The translations under genes were made by a program, and so were the position numbers. A stretch of DNA of 37,798 bases from Terriglobia bacterium (lineage in GTDB: Bacteria; Acidobacteriota; Terriglobia; Bryobacterales; Bryobacteraceae), in the NCBI GenBank assembly GCA_020073365.1, contig JAIQFL010000077.1, positions 1 to 37,798 of the forward strand, written 5' to 3'. The notes under the pieces were generated by a model that searched no databases, was not told the origin of the DNA, and saw nothing but the letters and a program-made list of their open reading frames with translations. Shown here one piece after another: positions 32,139 to 37,798 of the stretch. Within the stretch, counting starts at the first letter, position 1. Each line of letters starts with the position of its first letter.

Positions 32139-34196
32139 ATGATTCGCTTAGCCAAAGCGCTGATATTCGTTGTTCCCCTGAGTTGCGCGGTATTTGCACA
32201 GACCCCCTCAACCCAGGCGGAAACAACCAACGCTCCGGACAATAACAAAGCCGGCGCATACTACAACTTTGCCATGGGCCGGCTGTATGCGGAACTGGCG
32301 GCGTCCGAGGGGGGCAAGAGCGAGTATGTCTCCAAGGCAATCCAGCATTACCAAGCGGCACTGAAGCTCGATCCTTCGGCGAGTATCATTTTTGAAGAAC
32401 TCACGGATCTGTACATCCAGAGCGGCCGTTTGCGCGACGCAACCACCCAGGCCGAGGATATGCTGAAGCAGAACCCGGAGAACCTGGATGCCCGCCGCAT
32501 GCTGGGGCGCATCTACACGCGGGCGCTCGGCGACAACGCCGCCGGCAAGATCGACGAGGGCAACCTCAAGCGCGCCATCGAGCAGTACCAGATCATCACT
32601 GGGAAGGATCCGAAGGATGCCGACAGTTGGGTGATGCTGGGACGGCTGTACCGGATCTCCAACAATTCCCCGGAAGCCGAGAAGGCGTTTAATGCCGCGC
32701 TCCAGGCGGATCCGGACAACGAGGACGCGCTGACCCAGGCCGCCGTGCTGTACGCTGAACTGGGCGATAGCAAGCGAGCCATCGAGAAATTGAAAGCGGC
32801 CACCAGCAAGAGTCCCAACGAGCGATCGCTGGCCCTGCTCGCCGACCAGTACGAGCAGCTTCACGACTACAAGAACGCCGCCGAAGTGCTCAGGAAGGCT
32901 ATGGAACTGGCGCCGGACAACGGCCGCATCGCGCGCGGGCTGGCCCAGGATCTGATGTTCTCCGACCAGTTGGATGAGGCCCTCAAGTTGTACGGCCAAC
33001 TGGCGGCCGATGAGCCGCGCGATCCTCAGCTTCCCATGTCCATGTCCGAGATCTATCGCGCCAAGCACGATTTCGCGAAAGCCCAGGAAGCGTTGAACAA
33101 GGCCAAATCCCTGGGCGCTGAAGGCATGGAAGTGCGCTATCAGGAAGTGAAACTGCTGGAGGCCGAGGGCAAGACCGAGCAGGCGCTCACCGCCTTGAAA
33201 GCGATCCTGGACGATACTGAGCGCAAGACGTACTCGGAAGCCGAGTCGCGCCGGCGCGCCGGTTTGCTCGAAGAATACGGGGTTTTGTCGCGCAGCGCGG
33301 AGAAGTACCCCCAAGCCCTGGAAGCATTCAAGCAGATGGCGGCATTGGGCGGCGCCACTCTCACCGGCCGGGAAACCGCCCAGCAGGCGGCCGTTCAGAC
33401 CATCGATACGTACCGGCAATCCAAGGATTTCGACAGCGCCCTGCGGGAAGCCGAGGCCGCACTGAAGAAGTATCCCGACGCGCGCATGGTCCGGATGGAG
33501 CATGCCACGGTGCTCGCCGATCAGGGCAAGATCGATGCCGCGGCCACCGAAATCCGCGGGCTGCTGAAAGGCGACCGCGACCGCGAAACGCTGATTGCGC
33601 TGGCGCAGATCTACGAGAAGGGGAAGCGCTACACGGACATGGGCAAGGCTCTGGATGACGCCGAGAAGCTGGCCACCTCCGACGACGAGAAAGAGAACCT
33701 ATACTTCATGCGGGGCGCGATGTATGAGCGCATGAAAAACTACGATGCTTCCGAAGCCGCGTTTCGCAAGGTCTTGGAGATCAATCCGGAGAATGCCGGA
33801 GCTTTGAACTACCTGGGCTATATGCTGGCGGACCGCAACACCCGGCTGGATGAAGCTCAGACGATGATTAAGAAAGCGCTCGACGCAGACCCCGACAATG
33901 GAGCTTACCTGGACAGCCTGGGCTGGGTCTACTTCCGACAAGGCAAGCTGGACGAAGCTCAAGGGCTCCTGCAGAAGGCCCTCGACCGCATCGGCCAGGA
34001 TCCTACCGTGCATGCGCATCTGGGTGATGTGTACTTCAAGATGGGTAAGACCAGGGAAGCCATTGCGCAGTGGCAGGCATCGTTAAGGGAATACCAGAGC
34101 GCATCTCAATCCGATGCCGATCCGGACGAGGTCGCCAAGGTCAAGAAGAAGCTGGACGAAGCCCAGGTTCGGCTGGCGCAGGAAAAGAAAAAGTAA
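32139..34196 (+). CDS. Large exported TPR-repeat protein
   Basis: This 685-aa protein has a signal peptide (MIRLAKALIFVVPLSCAVFA) and is then almost entirely helical repeats. TPR units can be read from about residue 45 to 650, for example AIQHYQAALKLDPSASIIFE, WVMLGRLYRISNNSPEAEKA, AEVLRKAMELAPDNGRIARG, ALNYLGYMLADRNTRLDEAQ and YLDSLGWVYFRQGKLDEAQG. The last ~35 residues are a charged coil (VKKKLDEAQVRLAQEKKK). It has no catalytic domain, so it probably scaffolds a periplasmic or outer-membrane complex. No Shine-Dalgarno sequence precedes the ATG. GTTATACAATA at 32068-32078 is a possible -10 region. Its end faces the glycine-zipper gene across a hairpin at 34206. Confidence 0.88.
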   Translation: MIRLAKALIFVVPLSCAVFAQTPSTQAETTNAPDNNKAGAYYNFAMGRLYAELAASEGGKSEYVSKAIQHYQAALKLDPSASIIFEELTDLYIQSGRLRDATTQAEDMLKQNPENLDARRMLGRIYTRALGDNAAGKIDEGNLKRAIEQYQIITGKDPKDADSWVMLGRLYRISNNSPEAEKAFNAALQADPDNEDALTQAAVLYAELGDSKRAIEKLKAATSKSPNERSLALLADQYEQLHDYKNAAEVLRKAMELAPDNGRIARGLAQDLMFSDQLDEALKLYGQLAADEPRDPQLPMSMSEIYRAKHDFAKAQEALNKAKSLGAEGMEVRYQEVKLLEAEGKTEQALTALKAILDDTERKTYSEAESRRRAGLLEEYGVLSRSAEKYPQALEAFKQMAALGGATLTGRETAQQAAVQTIDTYRQSKDFDSALREAEAALKKYPDARMVRMEHATVLADQGKIDAAATEIRGLLKGDRDRETLIALAQIYEKGKRYTDMGKALDDAEKLATSDDEKENLYFMRGAMYERMKNYDASEAAFRKVLEINPENAGALNYLGYMLADRNTRLDEAQTMIKKALDADPDNGAYLDSLGWVYFRQGKLDEAQGLLQKALDRIGQDPTVHAHLGDVYFKMGKTREAIAQWQASLREYQSASQSDADPDEVAKVKKKLDEAQVRLAQEKKK

Positions 34197-34205
34197 GTGG
34201 CGTGG

Positions 34206-34225
34206 GGCAGGCGCTTCCGCCTGCC
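34206..34225. terminator. Palindrome between convergent genes, possible bidirectional terminator
   Basis: GGCAGGCG-CTTC-CGCCTGCC forms a perfect 8-bp stem, identical in its stem to the element at 10104. It starts 9 bases after the TPR stop and lies 43 bases from the end of the convergent gene. No T-run follows. A degenerate second copy (ACAGGCGAAAGTGCCTACC) lies at 34255-34273, just at the end of the glycine-zipper gene. Confidence 0.55.
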
Positions 34226-34268
34226 AACTCTAACTCGGCATAGTCTCGCCATGGACAGGCGAAAGTGC

Positions 34269-34865
34269 CTACCGCACCACCACCTTCTTTTTGTGCGTCA
34301 AGCGGTCGTAGACCAACCCGCCGGCCCCGCCCGCCAGAGCGCCAATGCCGGCTCCCTTCCCTCCGCCCGCCAGCCCGCCGATGATCGCTCCTCCGGCAGC
34401 GCTACCGGCAACAATCGCAACTGAGTGGCTGAATGGTCTCCGTCTCACGACTACGCGGTGCCTCCCCGATCGGTAATAACGCCGCGATCGGTAATACTGC
34501 CGCCGCATAACCACTGGCTGGGTAGTCACCGCGTTCTCGAAGGCAGGGTCCGGCGCCGCTGCGGGAGCCATTTGGTCCGCTGCCACACCAGGCGGCACTG
34601 GCTCGACTCTTGGCGCTACCGGCGCCGGCTCACTCGCTGCAAAAGGTGATGCCGCGTAAACTACCGGGGTGTTGGGGTTCGTGCCGGCTGGCTCCATGTC
34701 CCTGCTTACCGGCTCAGGGTTGCCCATCGCGGTCGGATTTGTGACCGCCTGTTCAGGCGCTACCGGAAGCTCGGTCTTGCGGGTCCAGCCAATCAGTGCC
34801 ACGGCCGCGAGCGATGCAACGCCGCCCACCACGAGCCCGCGTTTCCATGTTGAGGTAAGGTACAT
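34269..34865 (-). CDS. Membrane-anchored protein with C-terminal glycine-zipper segment
   Basis: This 198-aa protein has a short N-terminus and one membrane helix (GLVVGGVASLAAVALIGW), then a long Pro/Ala/Glu-rich disordered stretch (residues about 40-115), a Tyr/Arg-rich basic patch (RRQYYRSRRYYRSGRHRVVV), and a C-terminal glycine zipper (AAGGAIIGGLAGGGKGAGIG) ahead of a basic end. The zipper resembles YMGG/Rick-17kDa-type segments found in envelope proteins. No enzyme motif is visible. I chose ATG 34865 because GGGAGGA lies 6 bases upstream; longer frames have no such site. The 272-base gap to the next gene holds no other gene; its right half (35000-35060) is AT-rich. Confidence 0.75.
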   Translation of the reverse strand: MYLTSTWKRGLVVGGVASLAAVALIGWTRKTELPVAPEQAVTNPTAMGNPEPVSRDMEPAGTNPNTPVVYAASPFAASEPAPVAPRVEPVPPGVAADQMAPAAAPDPAFENAVTTQPVVMRRQYYRSRRYYRSGRHRVVVRRRPFSHSVAIVAGSAAGGAIIGGLAGGGKGAGIGALAGGAGGLVYDRLTHKKKVVVR

Positions 34866-35053
34866 CCGTATTCCTCCCCGCGGATCATTCAGCAGGCTGA
34901 TTGCCAGTTCCGGCTGAGTGTGCGTTGGCTCACTCCCGGGGAGTTTTCGAAGGCACAAAGGCCGAATTTGCCGAAAAACGGAGGCGCAGCGGCTTTCGGG
35001 CAGTGAGTGAAAATAACGCCAAAAATCCAGTAACTAATTGAATATAAGCAGCT

Positions 35054-35059
35054 TATACT
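35054..35059 (+). promoter_or_regulatory. Candidate -10 element for the ATP-grasp-like gene
   Basis: TATACT lies in an AT-rich stretch (35010-35070) about 80 bases before the ATG at 35138. It is part of GCAG-CTTATA-CTGC, a small inverted repeat that could be an operator. No good -35 element is seen at the usual spacing. Confidence 0.4.
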
Positions 35060-35137
35060 GCAGAAAATGAGCGAAAACCTATCGTTTTGCGCACTTCTGT
35101 GGGATACTCGATTATAGAACAGGTTTTCAACTCAGAA

Positions 35138-36490
35138 ATGTCCCAGTTGGACGACGCAGTCGTACGATACAACAAGCTATTAGAGACCGGCCCGTTCCGC
35201 GACCTTGCCTGGGCCGATGCGCTCCATCAGAAAATGGAGAGCGCCAAACTTTCTTCGGGCGGCAGATTGATCTGTCCCTTTCTCCGGCCGAATTTCATTT
35301 CGCGACGCCAGTACGAATCGATGGTCAAAACCGGCGAATCCCTCATCGGCGCCATCGATCGTATGGAGCAGATGGTGCTGAGCAGTCCGGCCCTGCTGGC
35401 ACGTCTCGAACTGTTGCCCGCGGAGAAGATGTTGGCCGCGATTGACCCCGGCTACCAGGCCCTGGAAGTGGCTGCGCGGCTGGACACGCACCTGAATAAC
35501 GGGAGCCTGCACTTCGTCCAGTACAACGCGGATTCGCCCACCGGCGCCGGCTATGCGGACGCGCTGGCCGAATTGTTCTACGAGATTCCGCCGGTGAAGG
35601 AATTTCGCAAAAAGTACACGCTCGCAAAGGTGGGCAGTAGAAAACACCTGTTGCAGGCGCTGTTGAAATCCTACAAGCAGTTCGGCGGTACGAAGAAGCC
35701 CAATATCGCCATCGTGGAGTTTCGGCCGGCCTATCATTCCGGCCAGAGTGAGTACGAACTGTTCCGCGATTTCTTCCGCGAGGAAGGTTATGCTGTGGAG
35801 ATCGTCTCGCCCGAACAACTGGAATATCGGAATCACACGCTGCGCAAAGGAAACTTCGAGATCAATCTGGTGTACCGCCGTCTGGGCGTGCAGGAATTCC
35901 TGATCCGCTTCGAGCTGTCGCACCCCTTGGTGCAGGCCTATCGCGATCGAGCGGTGTGCGTGGTCAACAGCTTCCGCTCGGAGTTGGCCCACAAGAAAGC
36001 CATGTTCGGACTGCTGACGGACGAGAGCGTGACCGCCAAGTTCCCCGCGGCGGAGCGTAAGGCCATTCGCGACCACGTGCCGTGGACCCGCCTGGTTGCT
36101 GCCGGCAAGACGACCTACGAGGACCGCTCCATCGATCTTCCGGAATTCATCACTCAAAACCGCGAGCGCCTGGCGCTCAAGCCCAACGACGACTACAGCG
36201 ACCTGCATTCCTACTTCGGCTGGGAGATGGATGGCCCTGAATGGGAGCGCGCGCTGAAGCAGGCCATACGCTCGCCCTACGTGGTGCAGGAGCGCGTGGA
36301 ATCCGTGCGTTCGGTGTTTCCGCTCATGAGTTTCGGCCAACTGGAGTTTCGCGAGATGCAGGTGGATGTGCACCCGCACGCCTACCTGGGCAAAGTGCAG
36401 GGCTGCTCGAGCTGGCTGTCTACCGGCAAGACGGGATTCTCTTCCGCCGCCGGGATCGTCCCGACGTTTATCCTCGATTCCAAGGCGTGA
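35138..36490 (+). CDS. Probable circularly permuted ATP-grasp-type ligase-like protein
   Basis: This protein is 450 aa when started at the ATG at 35138 (MSQLDDAVVRYNKLLETGPF); a TTG at 35087 would add 17 residues, but neither has a clear ribosome site. It has no signal peptide or membrane segment. Segments such as LHFVQYNADSPTGAGYADAL, NIAIVEFRPAYHSGQSEYEL, VVNSFRSELAHKKAMFGLLT, YVVQERVESVRSVFPL and a C-terminal GCSSWLSTGKTGFSSAAGIV resemble circularly permuted ATP-grasp (glutathionylspermidine-synthase-like) proteins, where a late Lys/Glu-rich region binds ATP. ATP-grasp enzymes join a carboxylate to an amine or thiol. The family call is from pattern memory and not certain. A LysW-like acidic protein is encoded 560 bases downstream on the other strand. 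Confidence 0.65.
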   Translation: MSQLDDAVVRYNKLLETGPFRDLAWADALHQKMESAKLSSGGRLICPFLRPNFISRRQYESMVKTGESLIGAIDRMEQMVLSSPALLARLELLPAEKMLAAIDPGYQALEVAARLDTHLNNGSLHFVQYNADSPTGAGYADALAELFYEIPPVKEFRKKYTLAKVGSRKHLLQALLKSYKQFGGTKKPNIAIVEFRPAYHSGQSEYELFRDFFREEGYAVEIVSPEQLEYRNHTLRKGNFEINLVYRRLGVQEFLIRFELSHPLVQAYRDRAVCVVNSFRSELAHKKAMFGLLTDESVTAKFPAAERKAIRDHVPWTRLVAAGKTTYEDRSIDLPEFITQNRERLALKPNDDYSDLHSYFGWEMDGPEWERALKQAIRSPYVVQERVESVRSVFPLMSFGQLEFREMQVDVHPHAYLGKVQGCSSWLSTGKTGFSSAAGIVPTFILDSKA

Positions 36491-36501
36491 CGCTTTTTTT
36501 C

Positions 36502-36576
36502 GTGGAGCGGCTTTTCAGGCCGCGCAAAGATGTCCACATGAGTCTGGAGGGCACCCCAGCTTGAAAGGCCCTCCAC
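36502..36576. repeat. Palindromic intergenic block between convergent genes
   Basis: GTGGA (36502-36506) pairs with TCCAC (36533-36537) around an inner GCGGC/GCCGC stem (36507-36511, 36519-36523). GGAGGGC (36546-36552) then pairs with GCCCTCC (36568-36574). A CTTTTTTT run (36493-36500) precedes the block. It fills most of the 130-base gap between the ATP-grasp-like and carboxypeptidase-regulatory genes and may be a bidirectional terminator. Confidence 0.6.
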
Positions 36577-36620
36577 AAAGAGGATCTGGTCTTCCTCGAA
36601 AAAGGGCTTCCCTGACAGCG

Positions 36621-36983
36621 CTACTTCTTGGGATTCAACTTGAGGTTAATGATGGCTTCCTTCCTGGAATCGAAGGAACTGAGAGTCTTGGTGCTGCTGG
36701 AGGCTCCGTGGTCGTCGGCGATGATCTCGTAGTCGATGTCAGGGCTCAGCCCATGGAAATAGTAGGTGCCGTCTTCCTGGGTGATGAAGGAACGGATTTG
36801 CAAGGTCTTGGTGTTCTTCAACTGCACCCTCGCTCCCGCCACCGATTTTTCGTCGGCCGAAACGACCGCTCCCTTCACGCTGCGGGTTTGTTCATCACCC
36901 TTCTTTTTGTTGCTCTGCGCGAAGCCGGCGGAAACTCCCATCAACAGCAGGACCGCCACCAGAATTACCCAAATCCTGCCCAT
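36621..36983 (-). CDS. Small exported carboxypeptidase-regulatory-like domain protein
   Basis: This 120-aa protein has a signal peptide (MGRIWVILVAVLLLMGVSAGFA), a basic linker (QSNKKKGDEQTR), and one CarboxypepD_reg-type beta sandwich: VKGAVVSADEKSVAGARVQL, then RSFITQEDGTYYFHGLSPDI and DYEIIADDHGASS. Such domains occur singly or at the N terminus of Oar-like receptors such as that at 13362. It has no catalytic residue, so an envelope or binding role is likely. I chose ATG 36983 because GGGGGA lies 4-5 bases upstream. It starts 63 bases after the LysW-like gene's stop, in the same direction, so both probably share the promoter at 37291. Confidence 0.8.
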   Translation of the reverse strand: MGRIWVILVAVLLLMGVSAGFAQSNKKKGDEQTRSVKGAVVSADEKSVAGARVQLKNTKTLQIRSFITQEDGTYYFHGLSPDIDYEIIADDHGASSSTKTLSSFDSRKEAIINLKLNPKK

Positions 36984-37046
36984 GTCATCCCCCTGATGGT
37001 TCGACGCTGCGCCAGATCCGGCTGTTACATGGATTTCGCCGGGCAT

Positions 37047-37265
37047 CTATTTCCAGTCCTCGTCGGATTCTTCCTCCTCCTCTTCGAGAAAGTCTTCCTC
37101 ATCCTCGTCTTCTTCCTCAAGTTCTTCCGCCGACTCCAACTCCAGGGGACCGGTGCTCATGACTTTCAGGGCCGCGCCGCACTCATCACAACTGATGGTG
37201 TCGCCCTCGTCGACATCCTCTTCGTCCACATCGATTGCGCCTTCGCATACCGGACACGTCACCAT
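37047..37265 (-). CDS. LysW-like acidic zinc-ribbon protein with extended Glu/Asp tail
   Basis: This 72-aa protein starts MVTCPVCEGAIDVDEEDVDE, with Cys4-x2-Cys7 and, after GDTIS, Cys26-x2-Cys29 (CDECGAAL), the zinc ribbon of LysW/ArgW-type amino-group carrier proteins. The typical PLEL follows (GPLELESAEE). LysW proteins (about 55 aa) end in EDWGE or EDWG, where the terminal Glu carries lysine or arginine intermediates. Here the tail is longer, with about 25 acidic residues, and ends EDWK. The Trp is kept but the terminal Glu is not. It may be a carrier variant or a zinc-ribbon protein with another role. The start is ATG 37265, with GGGAGGA 7 bases upstream and a strong promoter before it. 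Confidence 0.75.
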   Translation of the reverse strand: MVTCPVCEGAIDVDEEDVDEGDTISCDECGAALKVMSTGPLELESAEELEEEDEDEEDFLEEEEEESDEDWK

Positions 37266-37290
37266 GGATAATTCCTCCCGAGATATTACT

Positions 37291-37318
37291 GTTATACGAT
37301 AGACTGCCGTTTTTGCAA
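37291..37318 (-). promoter_or_regulatory. Sigma70-type promoter for the LysW-like gene
   Basis: On the minus strand TTGCAA (37318-37313) and TATAAC (37296-37291) are separated by 16 bases. Transcription would start near 37284, a few bases before GGGAGGA (37280-37274) and the ATG at 37265. This is one of the three best promoters in the window. Confidence 0.6.
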
Positions 37319-37346
37319 CTCCAGTTACAGCCGCGGGGTCGGTTTT

Positions 37347-37798
37347 TTACCGGGCGGCCGGTTTCGCCATCCTGCGCCGGGTGGTGGCGGGGACGATACC
37401 CTTCATGCGCAAATACAGGAACAACTGAGCCCGATGGGTCAACTCGTGCTCCTTCACCAACTGCAGCATCTCCAGCACGGTTACCTTCTGGCCGTCCATG
37501 CGAGTGATCGGGCGTGAAAAGAAACCGGCTGGCCGGGCAGCCAGTTCCGCGGTCCGTTGCTCGATGGATTCCCGCAAGGCGGCCGCCAGGCCCGGCACTC
37601 CCGCTTCGACGCTCCTCATATGCTTCTTGAGCCTCTCACGAAAATCGGGAGTCGCGAAATTGTCGTCCCCGGCCAGAAGCAGACCTGTGAACCCATCGCT
37701 CGCATCCAGAATATGGCGGGCGATCTCGCCGAATGTCATCACATCGGGAGTGGGGCGGTAATCGAACTCAGCAGCAGGGAAATCTTCGACAGCGCTGA
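37347..37798 (-). CDS. DinB-family protein, C-terminal part (runs off the right edge)
   Basis: The frame is open from the right edge to a TAA at 37349-37347, giving at least 150 residues. The visible part reads AVEDFPAAEFDYRPTPDVMT, FGEIARHILDASDGFTGLLL, and near its end VLEMLQLVKEHELTHRAQLF. This is the four-helix DinB/YfiT-type fold: an FRPTP-like N-terminal segment, a first metal-type His (ARHI), and the late HxxxHR motif (HELTHR) that completes the metal triad. DinB proteins of this kind are often bacillithiol or mycothiol transferase relatives or metal-dependent hydrolases of unknown substrate. An internal ATG at 37742 is not the start, because the sequence before it is clearly homologous. 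The true start lies outside the window. Confidence 0.8.
   Translation of the reverse strand, partial: SAVEDFPAAEFDYRPTPDVMTFGEIARHILDASDGFTGLLLAGDDNFATPDFRERLKKHMRSVEAGVPGLAAALRESIEQRTAELAARPAGFFSRPITRMDGQKVTVLEMLQLVKEHELTHRAQLFLYLRMKGIVPATTRRRMAKPAAR

Noticed and set aside
36493..36500. Rho-independent terminator of the ATP-grasp-like gene
   Set aside because: The T-run precedes the hairpins instead of following one, so it does not fit the standard arrangement on the plus strand.
37080..37140. Simple-sequence repeat (cctcctc/cttcttc) in the acidic-protein gene
   Set aside because: It is the coding sequence for a Glu/Asp-rich tail in an open frame with a good start, not a separate repeat element.

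Overview
The window is chromosomal DNA, probably from a soil Acidobacteriota close to Solibacter or Bryobacter. This placement comes from gene content and not from a marker gene. It rests on a long VPS10/BNR-type propeller protein, an Oar-like TonB-type receptor with an N-terminal carboxypeptidase-regulatory domain, a cytochrome c/quinoprotein dehydrogenase, many exported peptidases and TPR proteins, high GC, and frequent TTG/GTG starts. I see no phage, IS element, CRISPR, tRNA or rRNA.

Layout. 1-2582: the start of a leftward HTH protein runs off the left edge. Facing it are an alkaline-phosphatase-fold protein that has lost most of its metal ligands and, overlapping it by 4 bp, pyrD. 2687-4210: a cyanophycinase-like S51 peptidase fused to DUF3471-type domains, behind a good sigma70 promoter. 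4224-11055 (all minus): a small exported protein, a pdxA2/DUF1537-kinase pair for four-carbon acid sugars, a 1077-aa BNR propeller protein, and a Tat-exported dienelactone hydrolase. 11180-13232: the amputated 5' end of an HpaI-like aldolase gene, then an exported cytochrome c-quinoprotein. 13362-20277: an uptake locus with a TonB-type receptor (broken by a one-base frameshift), a sugar-binding lipoprotein, an RbsA-type ATPase and an RbsC-type permease. 20431-21333: an exported MBL-fold hydrolase.

21552-29260: an S9 peptidase, an alpha-amylase with the complete five-domain layout of cyclodextrin glucanotransferases, a short conserved hypothetical protein that overlaps tail-to-tail with a histidine phosphatase, and an M13 peptidase. 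29357-34196: a TPR lipoprotein-like protein, a small exported protein, miaA, and a divergent 685-aa TPR protein. 34269-37798: a glycine-zipper protein, a probable circularly permuted ATP-grasp protein, an exported carboxypeptidase-regulatory-domain protein, a LysW-like acidic zinc-ribbon protein, and a DinB-family protein that runs off the right edge.

Much of the window fits a polymer-scavenging heterotroph: secreted amylase, several exported peptidases, sugar uptake and acid-sugar catabolism. Almost every junction between transcription units carries a short perfect palindrome, many of one related family (GGCAGGCG-CTTT-CGCCTGCC or GACAGACG-CTTT-CGTCTGTC). The items I find most worth following up are the metal-ligand-poor phosphatase homolog, the CGTase-architecture amylase without its two diagnostic aromatic residues, the LysW-like protein without its terminal glutamate close to an ATP-grasp gene, the truncated aldolase, and the frameshifted receptor.
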